A stretch of 64,000 nt of DNA from Amycolatopsis rubida (lineage in GTDB: Bacteria; Actinomycetota; Actinomycetes; Mycobacteriales; Pseudonocardiaceae). The position numbers and the translations under genes were made by a program. Location: NCBI RefSeq assembly GCF_900115345.1, contig NZ_FOWC01000008.1, forward strand, positions 248,001 to 312,000, in the 5' to 3' direction. Shown here piece by piece: positions 8,702 to 17,413 of the stretch. Numbering within the stretch: position 1 is the stretch's first letter; every line of letters begins with the position of its first letter. The notes beneath the pieces are model-generated. The model saw nothing but the letters and a program-made list of their open reading frames with translations. It was not told the DNA's origin and ran no database searches.

Positions 8702-9610
8702 GTGTTCAGTGTGGATCGGATGCGCGCCCTGCACGCGGTCGCGCAGCACGGCTCGGTCGCTCGCGCGGCGGCTGCGCTGCACGTCACGCCGTCCGGGGTG
8801 TCGCAGCAACTGGCGAAACTGGAACGGGAAGCGGGGCTTGCGCTGTTGGAGCCGCGCGGGCGGACTGTGCGGCTCACGCGCGCCGGGCAGGTGCTGGTCG
8901 GGCATGCCGAACGCGTGCTGGCTCAGCTGGCCGAAGCGCGCACGGATCTCGAACGGCTGCGCGAGGACGTCTTCGGGCCGTTGCGGATCGGGTCGATCGC
9001 GACGTGCGTGCACGCCCTGCTGCCGCCCGCGCTCGCCGTGCTCACCGAACAACACCCGCGGCTGAACGTGACGCTGGGCGAGGGCGAAGCCGAACAGACG
9101 TTGCCGAAGGTGCTCGCCGGGGACCTCGACGTGGCGGTGTTCGAAAGCTGGGCCGACCGGCCGACCGTGGTGCCCGCGGGGATCACGCAGGTCACGCTGT
9201 TCTCCGACGTCGCCGATCTCGCGCTGCCCGCCGGGCACCGGCTCGCGCACCGCCGCACGGTCGATCTCTCCGAGGTGGACGACGTGTCGTGGATCAGCTG
9301 GACCGGCCGTTCCGGCTGCTACGAATGGCTCGTGCACGTGCTCCGTTCGCAGGACCTGGAGCCGCGGATCAGTTGCACCATCGGGAGTTACGTGACGCAG
9401 CTGGCGCTCGTCGCCGGCAACGTCGGAGCCGCGCTCGTCCCGCGGCTCGCCCGCGGACCGGTGCCGGACGGCGTCCGGATGCTCGCGACGCGGCCGGTCC
9501 TGAACCGCACGATCATCGCCGCGTGCCGATCCGGGGAAGAGGCGCACGGCGGGGTGCGGGCGGCGCTGGAGGCGCTCGGCGAGGCATCGGCGGCTTATCT
9601 GAATCACTGA
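8702..9610 (+). CDS. LysR-family transcriptional regulator
   Basis: A 302-residue LysR regulator: N-terminal winged HTH at residues ~4-62 (VAQHGSVARAAAALHVTPSG, then SQQLAKLEREAGLALLEP) and an effector-binding domain from about residue 90 (GPLRIGSIAT to the C-terminus). The start is GTG. It faces away from the EamA gene with a 74-bp gap, the usual layout for a LysR controlling its neighbour. Effector unknown. Confidence 0.87.
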   Translation: MFSVDRMRALHAVAQHGSVARAAAALHVTPSGVSQQLAKLEREAGLALLEPRGRTVRLTRAGQVLVGHAERVLAQLAEARTDLERLREDVFGPLRIGSIATCVHALLPPALAVLTEQHPRLNVTLGEGEAEQTLPKVLAGDLDVAVFESWADRPTVVPAGITQVTLFSDVADLALPAGHRLAHRRTVDLSEVDDVSWISWTGRSGCYEWLVHVLRSQDLEPRISCTIGSYVTQLALVAGNVGAALVPRLARGPVPDGVRMLATRPVLNRTIIAACRSGEEAHGGVRAALEALGEASAAYLNH

Positions 9611-9682
9611 ATCTTGTTGCGCGGCTGCCTTTTCCGGCTGGTTCGGCCCTAGAGTCGGAATCGACGAGCAGGGGAGCCGCCC

Positions 9683-10996
9683 ATGACTGCCGAGGATGCC
9701 GCCCGCGCGTTGCGGGCTCGACTGCCTGCCGGGCAGGTGCACACGTCCGGCCCCCAGTACGCGTCGGCGGCGGCGGTCTGGAACGCCGCCGTCCTCGCGC
9801 GTCCGGCGGTGGTGGTCGAATGCCGGAGCACGGCGGATGTCCAGGCTTCGGTGCGTGCCGCGCGCGAGCTGGGTTTGCCGCTGTCGGTGCGCAGCGGCGG
9901 GCACGACTGGGCCGGACGCGCGATCGCGGACGGCGGGATCACGCTCGATCTGCGTCCGCTGAACCGGGTCGCGGTCGATTCCGGGCGGCGCGCCGCGGTG
10001 GTCGGCGGCGGCGCCCGGGCCAACGCTGTGCTTGCGGGAGCGGAGGCGCACGGCCTGACCGCCGCGGTCGGGACGATCGGCACGGTCGGGTTCGCCGGGC
10101 TCGCGCTCGGCGGCGGATACGGTCCGTTCCTGGGCGAATACGGGCTCGCCGCGGACAATCTGCTCGGTGCCGAGATCGTCCTCGCGGACGGCGAGGTCGT
10201 GCTCGCCAACGCTGCCCGGCTGCCGGACCTGTGGTGGGCGCTGCGGGGCGGCGGCGGGAATTTCGGCGTGGTGACCGCGCTCGGCGTGCGCCTGCACGAG
10301 GCACGGCCGATCACGACTGGCCCGGCCTGGTATCCGGCGTCGGAGGCGGCCCGGGTTTTCGCTGCGGTAGCCGAAATCCAGGCCGACGCGCCGGACGAAC
10401 TCACCGTGCAGACCGGTGTACTCGCCGGCGCCGGCGGTTCGCTGTGCGTGCTGGTCTGGCCGACCTGGTGCGGCCCCGCTGATCCCGACGGCTTCCTCGC
10501 CCGCGTCGGGCACCCTCTCGCTTCACAAATCGAGACCGTCTCGTCTTACGCGGCGGAGATCGCCCGCCGGGACGCGATGTTCCCCAGCGGCCGCTCGGTC
10601 GCCATCCGCACGCGGTCGCTTCCGTCGTTCACTCCGGAGGCCGTGTCGGTGCTGGCTTCGGCCGCGGAAACCCGGACCTCGCCGTTGTCCGGCCTGTCGA
10701 TCCACCACTTCCACGGCTCGGCCGCACGGGTTTCGGCCACGGCGACGGCGTTTCCGCTGCGGGAGGACCATCTGATGGTCGAGATCCTCGGACTGGGGGA
10801 GGGCAACGACGACCGAGCCTGGGCGGAGACCACCTCGGCGGCGCTGGTGCCCCATGCCTTGCCCGGCGCGTACGCGAACCTGCTGGGGCCGGATGTCCCC
10901 GAGGCGGACCCTTTCGGCCGCAACACCGGACGGTTGCGGGACATCAAACACCGCTACGACCCGGATGGGGTTTTCCGCGCCATTCCGCTGGGATGA
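9683..10996 (+). CDS. FAD-linked oxidase (berberine bridge enzyme-like)
   Basis: A 437-residue flavoprotein of the VAO/PCMH superfamily. The FAD domain (residues ~35-205) shows RSGGHDWAG with His74, the usual covalent FAD attachment site, and LALGGGYGPFLGEYGLAADN. The Cys used for a second covalent bond in BBE-type enzymes is not at its expected place (VGTIGTVGFAG), so FAD would be held through His only. The C-terminal berberine domain ends NTGRLRDIKHRYDPDGVF, as usual. Substrates of this family include sugars, cannabinoids, alkaloids and polyketides; none can be assigned. It follows the LysR gene by 72 bp. Confidence 0.85.
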   Translation: MTAEDAARALRARLPAGQVHTSGPQYASAAAVWNAAVLARPAVVVECRSTADVQASVRAARELGLPLSVRSGGHDWAGRAIADGGITLDLRPLNRVAVDSGRRAAVVGGGARANAVLAGAEAHGLTAAVGTIGTVGFAGLALGGGYGPFLGEYGLAADNLLGAEIVLADGEVVLANAARLPDLWWALRGGGGNFGVVTALGVRLHEARPITTGPAWYPASEAARVFAAVAEIQADAPDELTVQTGVLAGAGGSLCVLVWPTWCGPADPDGFLARVGHPLASQIETVSSYAAEIARRDAMFPSGRSVAIRTRSLPSFTPEAVSVLASAAETRTSPLSGLSIHHFHGSAARVSATATAFPLREDHLMVEILGLGEGNDDRAWAETTSAALVPHALPGAYANLLGPDVPEADPFGRNTGRLRDIKHRYDPDGVFRAIPLG

Positions 10997-11045
10997 CCTT
11001 TTTGCCGAGTACATTGGTGAAAAAGACGGCGGAAGGAGGCGGGCC

Positions 11046-11525
11046 GTGGCGTAGGTGATCGCGGAGCCGTGCGTGGACGAATGCCCGGTGGACTGCATCT
11101 ACGTCGGCGAACGCTCGCTCTGCATTCATCCGGACGACTGCGGCGCGTGCGAACCGGTGTGCCCGGTCGAGGCGATCTATTACGAGGACGACCTCCCGGA
11201 CCGCTGGCGGATCCACGCCGAGGACAACGCCCGGTTCTTCAGCGAAACCCTGCCCCGCCGCGACGCGCCCCTCGACACTCCCGCCGGCGCGGCGAAACTC
11301 GGCGACCTCGGGGTGGACACGCCGCTGGTCGCCGAGCAGCCGCGGCCGGACATTCCCGCGCAGCGGCAGTGTGCCCCAGCCGGGGGCCCGTCGCGCGATG
11401 CCGAAGTGCGTGAGGGCCACCCTGAGGGAATCAGATTGGCCCGCACGTACTTCCACCGGAGCGGGGTCGCGCCGCGAACCCGCCGCGCAGCGCACTGCGG
11501 AGAAAACCTCATCCGGCTCGGTTAA
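11046..11525 (+). pseudogene. Degenerate 7Fe ferredoxin (FdxA-like)
   Basis: A strong AAGGAGG site precedes GTG-GCG-TAG-GTG: the usual MAYVIAEPCVD start has its third codon (Tyr) changed to an amber stop at 11052-11054. Downstream the frame still reads IAEPCVD, ECPVDCIYVGER, GACEPVCPVEAIYYEDD. Compared with standard actinobacterial ferredoxins it lacks about 8 residues between CVD and ECPVDC and 3 residues before GACEP, removing at least two cluster-ligand cysteines. The C-terminus runs on without its normal stop into a palindromic element (11406-11452) and ends at 11525. This looks like a decaying gene; the normal copy is presumably elsewhere. Confidence 0.65.
11406..11452. repeat. Decayed copy of a dispersed palindromic element
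   Basis: The segment starting AAGTGCGTGAGGG and ending GCACGTACTT matches the left arm and right border of the palindromes at 34880 and 41161 (shared CCCTGAGGGAATC and CACGTACTT), but its right arm is shortened. It lies in the extended tail of the broken ferredoxin gene. Confidence 0.5.
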
Positions 11526-11535
11526 ACTGGCCGGC

Positions 11536-12228
11536 ATGAGCGAGCAGACGCTGACCGATCCGCCGGCCTCCCGCGCGCTGGGCGAAAGCCGGGCCCGCGT
11601 GCTGGCCGCGCTGCGGTCGGCGGGCGGCCCGGTCGCGGTGCGGGACGTCGCCGGGCAGGTCGGCTTGCATGCCAACACCGCGCGATTCCACCTGGACGGC
11701 CTCGTCGAATCCGGCCTCGCCGAACGTCGCGCGGAAGACCGCACCCGCCCCGGCCGCCCGCGGACGGTCTACGTCGCGATCGCCGAGGAAGTCGCCGAGG
11801 GACGGCGAAGCTACCGGCTGCTCGCGGAAATGCTGACCGGCTTGATCGCGGAAAACGTGGCCGAGCCCGGGAAAGCCGCGGAATCCGCCGGAGAAGCGTG
11901 GGGGCGGTACCTGACCGACCGCCCGCCGCCGACCCGGTGCGTCGACGAGGCCGAGGGGATCCGCCGACTGTCCACTGTGCTGAGCGACGCCGGATTCGCC
12001 CCGGATCCGTCCGGTTCTCCGGAGCGGCCGGTCATCCGGGTGCGGCACTGCCCCTTCCGCGAGATCGCGGAGGAACGCCGGGATGTGGTGTGCGGCCTGC
12101 ATCTCGGGCTGATGCGCGGGGTGCTGGACGAGGTGCGCGCACCGTTGACGGCGGAGCGGCTGGAGGCGTTTGTCGAGCCGTCGTTGTGTTTGGCGCACTT
12201 GAGGCGGACTGGCAACCGCCGCCGCTGA
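11536..12228 (+). CDS. SufR/ArsR-like helix-turn-helix regulator with Cys motif
   Basis: A 230-residue regulator. Residues ~15-85 form a winged HTH (SAGGPVAVRDVAGQVGLHANTARFHLDGLVESGLAERR). The C-terminal half keeps a Cys pattern, CPFREIAEERRDVVC followed later by SLCLAHL, similar to the iron-sulfur-binding end of SufR-type repressors, though whether all four ligands are present is not certain. It begins 10 bases after the broken ferredoxin frame, a sensible neighbour for an Fe-S-sensing regulator. Target genes are not evident. Confidence 0.75.
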   Translation: MSEQTLTDPPASRALGESRARVLAALRSAGGPVAVRDVAGQVGLHANTARFHLDGLVESGLAERRAEDRTRPGRPRTVYVAIAEEVAEGRRSYRLLAEMLTGLIAENVAEPGKAAESAGEAWGRYLTDRPPPTRCVDEAEGIRRLSTVLSDAGFAPDPSGSPERPVIRVRHCPFREIAEERRDVVCGLHLGLMRGVLDEVRAPLTAERLEAFVEPSLCLAHLRRTGNRRR

Positions 12229-12525
12229 CGGTCGTTTTCGTGGCCCTGGCGGCCATGCTCGCCGCTTGCCGGTCCGATCGGGATTTTCGCGGTGCCGTGC
12301 CGGATCGGCGCGAGGGCGCGGATTCGCGGCGTCTAGCGGAGTTTCGTCCGCGGAACGCGGTGGTGGGGCAGCGTTTCCGGCGGCCGGATCAGGCGCGGCG
12401 GCGCTGATTTGCGGTGCCCGACGGAGTTCCCCCGCGAAGTGCAGTGGCTGTGTGAGCGTTCCTGCTGCACGGCAAGCCGGTCCGCGGCGGCCGGGGCGGG
12501 GCGGCTAGCCGCCGCGGTATCGGGG
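12229..12525. other. Intergenic stretch without recognisable gene
   Basis: Open frames here on both strands have random composition. The minus-strand frame is the readthrough tail of the frameshifted DUF2249 gene. Confidence 0.5.
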
Positions 12526-13131
12526 TCAGGCCGGGACTGCGGCGCGGCCGATCCGGGCCCGCCACTTCTCCGCCCGGATTCCACGTACTCCCAGGTGAAA
12601 TCCTCGCCGTGCGCGGCGGTGAACTCGCGGCGCAGCGGCTTCGGATCGTGGTTGTTGACGAGCACGAACGATTCCCCGGGGGCGAGCCGCGCGGAGCGGC
12701 CGAAAATGCGCGGATGCCGGGTGCCGTGCGGGATTGGGCGGACGTCGAGGACTTCCGCGCGGTCCAATTCGCCGCTGTCGAGGAGCGTGCGGAGGTCGTT
12801 GACCAGGACGGGACGTCGGCACCGCGCGGGCGGCAGGACGCTGGGTTCGGTGTCCAGACAGGCGCCGAGGAGCACGTCCAATGCCTGCGCGGCGTGGCTG
12901 ACCTGGGCCGAGGTGTCGGATTCCCGCAGTTCCTCGACGGTGCGAAGCACGGCGTCCTGGATCCGCCGCAGGGCGCGGACCTGCAGGCGCGTAGCGGGGG
13001 TGCCGGCGGCGGTCGTGTTGAGGACGCGGTCGGCGGACAGGTACTCGGTCAACCGGCCCGACGCGAACTCGATCAGCCGGGCGTTGGCCTCCTCGCGGGA
13101 GCTGCCATCGAGCTGGAGGTTCCGTGACCAC
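12526..13131 (-). pseudogene. Frameshifted DUF2249 protein gene
   Basis: The central frame encodes a helical segment (EEANARLIEFASGR, RLQVRALRRIQDAVLRTVEELR) followed by a DUF2249 domain (DRAEVLDVRPIPHGTRHPRIF, FVLVNNHDPKPLRREF, FTWEYVESG). The expected end KWRARIGRA is in another frame: inserting one C near 12572 restores ESGPEKWRARIGR and the stop at 12526. At the 5' end, NLQLDGSSREEANARL has no in-frame start; the plausible GTG (13131) is one base out of frame. DUF2249 proteins accompany hemerythrin-like and nitric-oxide-response genes. Two single-base lesions mean either real decay or sequencing error. Confidence 0.6.
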
Positions 13132-13200
13132 GGCGGCTTTGTCCCGGTACTCGGCCGGATTCGGCGCGGAACGCGGGGTCGGTGCTGGGAACCTTTCGGA

Positions 13201-13230
13201 AAGAGTAGTTACGATAGTAATAGTGCAAAA
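13201..13230. promoter_or_regulatory. AT-rich promoter/operator before DUF2249 gene
   Basis: An AT-rich island in GC-rich surroundings with the dyad TTAC-GATA-GTAA (13209-13220), about 80 bases upstream of the DUF2249 start on the minus strand. Likely a promoter with a regulator site; the regulator is unknown. Confidence 0.35.
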
Positions 13231-13263
13231 GAGCAAGCTGGCGCGCGTGGCGTCGGACTCGGG

Positions 13264-13539
13264 TCAGGCCAGTCCGCGCGAGGACGAGCCCGCCGGGATG
13301 CTGACGAGCAGCACGACGAGTGCCTGAAAGCCGTGTCGCGCTCCACGTCCGCGACCGTCCGGCGAGCTGTCGCGCACTGCGAGAACCAACAGCGCCGAGC
13401 CGACGATCAGAATCGCGCCGCCGCCCATCGCGGGGATCGTCGCGGAAAGTGTTCCGCCTGGCACGGCCGCATTTCCGAGATTCCCAGCCGCGTCCTGAGC
13501 GACGACCAGCCGGCGGGCAGGCAGTGCCGGGGAGAGCAA
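13264..13539 (-). CDS. Small putative membrane protein, uncertain
   Basis: A frame of about 91 codons with two hydrophobic stretches (MGGGAILIVGSALLVLAV and FQALVVLLVSIPAG) separated by a charged loop. The start is unclear: the frame continues upstream past the TTG at 13539, while another frame has an ATG at 13676 immediately after the AT-rich segment 13676-13696, a likely promoter. A frameshift between the two would fit the damaged DUF2249 gene next door. No family recognised. Confidence 0.3.
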   Translation of the reverse strand: MLSPALPARRLVVAQDAAGNLGNAAVPGGTLSATIPAMGGGAILIVGSALLVLAVRDSSPDGRGRGARHGFQALVVLLVSIPAGSSSRGLA

Positions 13540-13801
13540 TGCCTTTCCGATCCCGAGGCCGGCCGGGACGAGTTACGCGACCGCTCGCGCGCCATGCGGG
13601 TCGGCCGCGGGGCGATGACCGCGGACGCCCCCCCGCCTGCGGCGAACGAGGCCGCGGCGGCGGGGCGAGGAGTCATATATACAATTAGATTAGTGAAAAA
13701 GATCGGACGGCGTGACGGTGTCCCGGAGCGGAAAATTCCCTGCTGTGACGGGATTCGCGCCAGGTCGGCAAGGGACCGGCGCGGCTGTTAGGTTCGCGGA
13801 C

Positions 13802-14800
13802 GTGACAACAAAAGCGATGCGGGCAGTGGTTCACGAAGGCACGGCGGGAGTCGGCGGGGTGCGGGTCGCGGAGGTTCCGGCCCCGCGGCCCGGCCCGGGC
13901 GAAGTGCTGGTCCGGCTGAAGGCGGCCGGGCTGAACCACCGGGACCTGTTCATCGTGGACAGTCGCGGTCCGGCCGACCCCTGGACGGTGCTGGGCTCGG
14001 ACGGTGCCGGAGTGGTCGCAGCGGCGGGAGCGGACGCCGCCGTCGAGGTCGGTGCCGAGGTCGTCGTCAACCCGTCCCTCGACTGGGCCGAGCCGGGCGC
14101 GGTGCCGGAGGTTCCCGCCATTCTCGGGGTGCCGGCGAACGGCACGCTGGCCGAGTACGTCGTCGTTCCGGCGGGCAACGTCGTGCCGAAACCGGCGCAC
14201 CTGAGCTGGACCGAAGCCGCCGCGCTCCCGTTGGCCGCGCTCACCGCGTACCGGGCGCTGTTCACTCGCGGCGGCCTCGCCGCAGGGGAACACGTGCTGC
14301 TGCCGGGCATCGGCAGCGGAGTCGCGACGTTCGCCCTCGCCATGGCGAAAGCCGTCGGCGCGACGGTCAGCGTCACTTCGCGCAGCCCCGAAAAGCTCGC
14401 GAGGGCAACGGAACTGGGCGCCGACCGTGCGATCGGCAGCGGCGGCGACTGGGCCGCCGAACTCGGCGAGCCGGTGGACCTGGTCGTGGACAGCATCGGC
14501 TCGGCGACCTTCGACGCCTGTCTCTCCGTACTCCGCTCCGGCGGCCGGATGGTGACGCTCGGCGCGACCGCCGGCCCGGATGTCGAGCTGTCGCTGCGCG
14601 ATCTTTTCTTCCGGCAGATCAGCCTGCTGGGCACGTCGATGGGCAGCGCGCGGGAGTTCTCGCAGATGGTCGCGCTGGTGACGGAACACCGTGTGCGGTC
14701 GGTGGTGCACGAGGTCTACGACCTGGCCGACGGGCCTCGCGCGCTGGCCGAACTGGCGTCGGGGGACCAGTTCGGCAAGCTGGTGGTCGCGATCGGCTGA
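13802..14800 (+). CDS. Zinc-free MDR-family quinone/enone oxidoreductase
   Basis: A 332-residue medium-chain dehydrogenase/reductase. The N-terminal GroES-like domain has the usual GLNHRDL segment but no structural or catalytic zinc cysteines, so it fits the NADPH:quinone/enone reductase branch. The Rossmann domain starts at GIGSGVATFALAMAKAVGA. The GTG at 13802 (VTTKAMRAVVHEG) is preferred; ATG 13817 is possible. The frame is open further upstream to 13712 but without family similarity. It is followed 70 bp later by a Rid-like gene. Confidence 0.82.
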   Translation: MTTKAMRAVVHEGTAGVGGVRVAEVPAPRPGPGEVLVRLKAAGLNHRDLFIVDSRGPADPWTVLGSDGAGVVAAAGADAAVEVGAEVVVNPSLDWAEPGAVPEVPAILGVPANGTLAEYVVVPAGNVVPKPAHLSWTEAAALPLAALTAYRALFTRGGLAAGEHVLLPGIGSGVATFALAMAKAVGATVSVTSRSPEKLARATELGADRAIGSGGDWAAELGEPVDLVVDSIGSATFDACLSVLRSGGRMVTLGATAGPDVELSLRDLFFRQISLLGTSMGSAREFSQMVALVTEHRVRSVVHEVYDLADGPRALAELASGDQFGKLVVAIG

Positions 14801-14870
14801 CCCGGCCTTGATTTTTTTGTCGGTGCCTCGTGGTGAACTGTGGGCACGAACCCAAGGAGGGGAACACCTG

Positions 14871-15278
14871 ATGAGCAAGCGCTGGAATCCCGGGACGGTC
14901 GCGGGGCCGGTCGGCCGCTACAGCCACCTCGCGCAGATTCCCGCTGATCACGAGCTGGTCGTGGTGGCCGGGCAGATCGGCGCACGACCGGACGGCACGC
15001 TCGCCGGGCCGGACGCGGAAGCACAGACCCGGGAGGCACTGGCCAACATCGAACGCCTGCTCGCCGCGGCCGGTGCCGGGCCGGAGCACCTGGTGAAGGT
15101 GTTCAGCATGGTCGCGGGCACCGAGCACCTGGCCGGTTTCCGCGCCGCGAGCGGCGACGTGCTCAGCCGGTGGTTCCCGGAGAGCGACTGGCCGCCGCAG
15201 TCGTTGATCGTGGTGTCCGCGCTCGCGAAACCGGAGCTGGCCGTGGAAATCGAGGCGATGGCCGCGGTGCCGCGATGA
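14871..15278 (+). CDS. RidA/YjgF-family protein lacking the catalytic Arg
   Basis: A 135-residue Rid-fold protein (VVAGQIGARPDGTLAG near residues 31-46; VEIEAMAAV at the end). Canonical RidA enamine deaminases have a conserved Arg in the PxRxxVGVxxLP segment; here the position reads WPPQSLIVVSAL with Gln110. This places it among Rid subfamilies without proven imine deaminase activity. The ATG follows an excellent AAGGAGG site. It precedes the MBL hydrolase by 28 bp, so the two are probably one transcript. Confidence 0.83.
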   Translation: MSKRWNPGTVAGPVGRYSHLAQIPADHELVVVAGQIGARPDGTLAGPDAEAQTREALANIERLLAAAGAGPEHLVKVFSMVAGTEHLAGFRAASGDVLSRWFPESDWPPQSLIVVSALAKPELAVEIEAMAAVPR

Positions 15279-15306
15279 TCCAGTTCCCCGAACGGCAGGA
15301 AGCCCG

Positions 15307-16161
15307 ATGACCGTCACGCTCGGGCCGCTGCGGATCGACCCGGTGACCGAACTGGAGCACTGGCCCTTCGCCCCCGCCGACCTGTTCCCCGCGGTCACGC
15401 CCGCGCAACTGGGGGACCACCGCGGCGAGCTCGACCTGTCGATCACCACGTACCTGGTGCGCACGCCGGACCAGACCGTGCTGCTCGACGCCGGGAACGG
15501 CAACGCGAAGGAACGTCCGGTCCTGCTGGCACACCACCAGTTCGACACGCCGTACCTGGACCGCCTGGCCGCGGCGGGCGTCGTGCCGGAGGACGTCGAC
15601 ATCGTCGTGGCGACCCACCTGCACCCGGACCACTGCGGCGGCTTCACCCAACTGGTCGACGGTTCGTGGGACCCGACTTTCCCGCGCGCCCGGTACCTGA
15701 TCCCGGCCGAGGAATACGCCTGGCTTCAAGAGGTGCACGCCGCGGCACCCGAAGGCGGGGCGGCGGCCGACCTGGCGAGGACATTCGAAGACAGCGTCCT
15801 CCCAGTCGTCGAGGCGGGCCTGGTCGAACTCATCGACCTCCCGTACGAGGTAACGGACGGCATCACCCTGCGCGCCCTGCCCGGCCACACCACCGCCCAC
15901 CTGATCGCCGAACTCGCCGGCGGCGGTCAACACGCGTTGGTGAGCGGAGATGTGCTGCACCACCCGTTCCAGTTCGCGGACCTGACACTCGCCCAAGGCG
16001 GCGACGCAGACCCCGCCACCGCCGCGGAGTCCCGGCGGATTCTGTGCGAACTAGCCGTCGAACGGGACGCCCTACTCCTGCCCGCGCACTTCGGAGCCGG
16101 ACGAATCGACCGAGACGGCGACGGTTTCCGCTACCGCCCCGTCTCGTTAGGAGCCGCCTGA
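15307..16161 (+). CDS. MBL-fold metallo-hydrolase
   Basis: A 284-residue metallo-beta-lactamase-fold hydrolase. The metal motif HLHPDHCGG (HxHxDH) is near residues 105-113, with later ligands in LPGHTTAHLIAEL and VSGDVLHHP, and AHFGAGRI at the end. Length and spacing resemble lactonase-like members (AttM/AiiA group) rather than RNases. Substrate unknown. It lies directly after the Rid-like gene, suggesting a shared small-molecule clean-up role. Confidence 0.84.
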   Translation: MTVTLGPLRIDPVTELEHWPFAPADLFPAVTPAQLGDHRGELDLSITTYLVRTPDQTVLLDAGNGNAKERPVLLAHHQFDTPYLDRLAAAGVVPEDVDIVVATHLHPDHCGGFTQLVDGSWDPTFPRARYLIPAEEYAWLQEVHAAAPEGGAAADLARTFEDSVLPVVEAGLVELIDLPYEVTDGITLRALPGHTTAHLIAELAGGGQHALVSGDVLHHPFQFADLTLAQGGDADPATAAESRRILCELAVERDALLLPAHFGAGRIDRDGDGFRYRPVSLGAA

Positions 16162-16215
16162 CCCTCTGCCCGCGGGGCCGTGTCGATTCGACGTCGCCCC
16201 GTTCGAGGCAGAGGC

Positions 16216-16743
16216 ATGACTGATGACGAACCGACCTCGACCCGGAACCTCGACCGCTACGGGAACGCCCCGCTGCCGTGGAGCCGCGCCCGCGATGTCC
16301 TGGCTGCCGACACCCCGACCGCCGATCTGACGTTCTTCGTCGCGACCGTCCGCCCAGACGGCCGCCCCCACTCGGCGGGCGCAGGCGCGGTCTGGGTGGC
16401 CAACGCCCTGTATGTCGTCGGCGGCCCGGGTACGCGCCGTTCACGGAACCTCGCGGCGAACCCGGCATGCAGCATTTCGGTGCGCCTGCGCGGCCTGGAC
16501 CTGATCCTGGAGGGCGACGCCCGCCGAGTCGCGGACAGCGGCACAGCGGCGCGCCTAGCCGAGGTGTACCGCTCCGGCGGCTGGCCAGCGACGGCGTCCG
16601 GTGCCGCGCTCACGGCACCCTTCAGCGCCCCGAGCGCGGGCCCGCCGCCGTGGCACCTGTACCGGCTTGCCCTGCGACGCGCGGCGGGAGTCGCTTCGGC
16701 GGAACCGCATGGGGCGACTTGCTGGGAGTTCGCCGAGGCTTAA
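16216..16743 (+). CDS. Pyridoxamine 5'-phosphate oxidase-fold protein
   Basis: A 175-residue split-barrel flavin-binding protein of the PNPOx-like/F420-dependent group. Seen: PLPWSRARDVL, FFVATVRPDGRPHSAGAGAVWV, GTRRSRNLAANPACSISVR and a C-terminal PPWHLYRL. Such actinobacterial proteins bind FMN or F420 and often act on small organics; which cofactor is used cannot be told. ATG 16216 follows a GAGG site. It is 54 bp after the MBL gene. Confidence 0.78.
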   Translation: MTDDEPTSTRNLDRYGNAPLPWSRARDVLAADTPTADLTFFVATVRPDGRPHSAGAGAVWVANALYVVGGPGTRRSRNLAANPACSISVRLRGLDLILEGDARRVADSGTAARLAEVYRSGGWPATASGAALTAPFSAPSAGPPPWHLYRLALRRAAGVASAEPHGATCWEFAEA

Positions 16744-16772
16744 ACACGTGGCCTGATTCCGGCGCGGGGGCC

Positions 16773-17304
16773 GAGCTGGCTGCCGGGAATGCGCGAGCGC
16801 CGACGCGGCCTGCCGGGGGACGAGCGGTGGCGGATTTGGCTCTTGCCGCGTGCGGGGAGTCGGGCGGGCGGGGAGGTGTGCCGTGACGGGGTTGGCTGCC
16901 GTTGCGTGTGGGGGAGTCCGCCGGGCGGCGAAGTGCGCTGTGGCGGGGTTGACTGCTGCGGCGTGCGGAAGGCTGCCGGGTGTCGAGGTTTGCCGTGGCG
17001 GAGCTGGCTGCCGGGAATGCGTGAGCGCCGACGCGGTCTGCCGGGGGACGAGCGGTGGCGGATTTGGCTCTTGCCGCGTGCGGGGAGTCGGGCGGGCGGG
17101 GAGGTGTGCCGTGGCGGTGTGGGCTGGTGCTGTGCGGGGAGTCCGCGGGGCGGGAAGTGCGCCGTGGCGGTGTGGGCTGGTGCCGTGCGGGGAGTCCGCC
17201 GGGCGGCGAAGTGCGCTGTGGCGGCGTTGGCTGCTGCGGCGCGCGGAAGTCTTCCGAGTGCCGGGTTCTGCCGAGTGCCGGGGTCTGCCGAGTGCCGGGG
17301 TCTG
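16773..17304. repeat. GC-rich repeat array (113-bp, ~53-bp and 17-bp units)
   Basis: No credible gene lies between 16744 and 17413. The segment is built from repeats: a 113-bp direct repeat (16773-16885 and 17001-17113) with two mismatches, offset 228 bp; diverged ~53-bp units containing GTGCGGGGAGTCCGC from about 16880 to 17240; and three exact-length 17-bp units of CCGAGTGCCGGGGTCTG type at 17254-17304. Six-frame translation gives low-complexity Pro/Arg or Gly/Cys strings in all frames, typical of noncoding minisatellite DNA. The array sits between convergent genes. Confidence 0.75.
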
Positions 17305-17413
17305 CCGTGGCGGAGCTGCCGGGCAGCCGCGGCCGGGAGTTCGCGGGGCGTAGCGCGGGGCGGTCCGATTTGCCGCGGGAGCGGGCGTGGCGGAATTGCC
17401 GCCCGCCGTGCGG

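Noticed and set aside
12333..13052. DUF2249 reading frame taken as an intact 239-residue protein
   Set aside because: The last ~70 residues are low-complexity readthrough; the conserved family end is in another frame ending at 12526.
17254..17304. Short tandem repeats as a CRISPR array
   Set aside because: Units of 17 bp abut directly without spacers and there are no cas genes.
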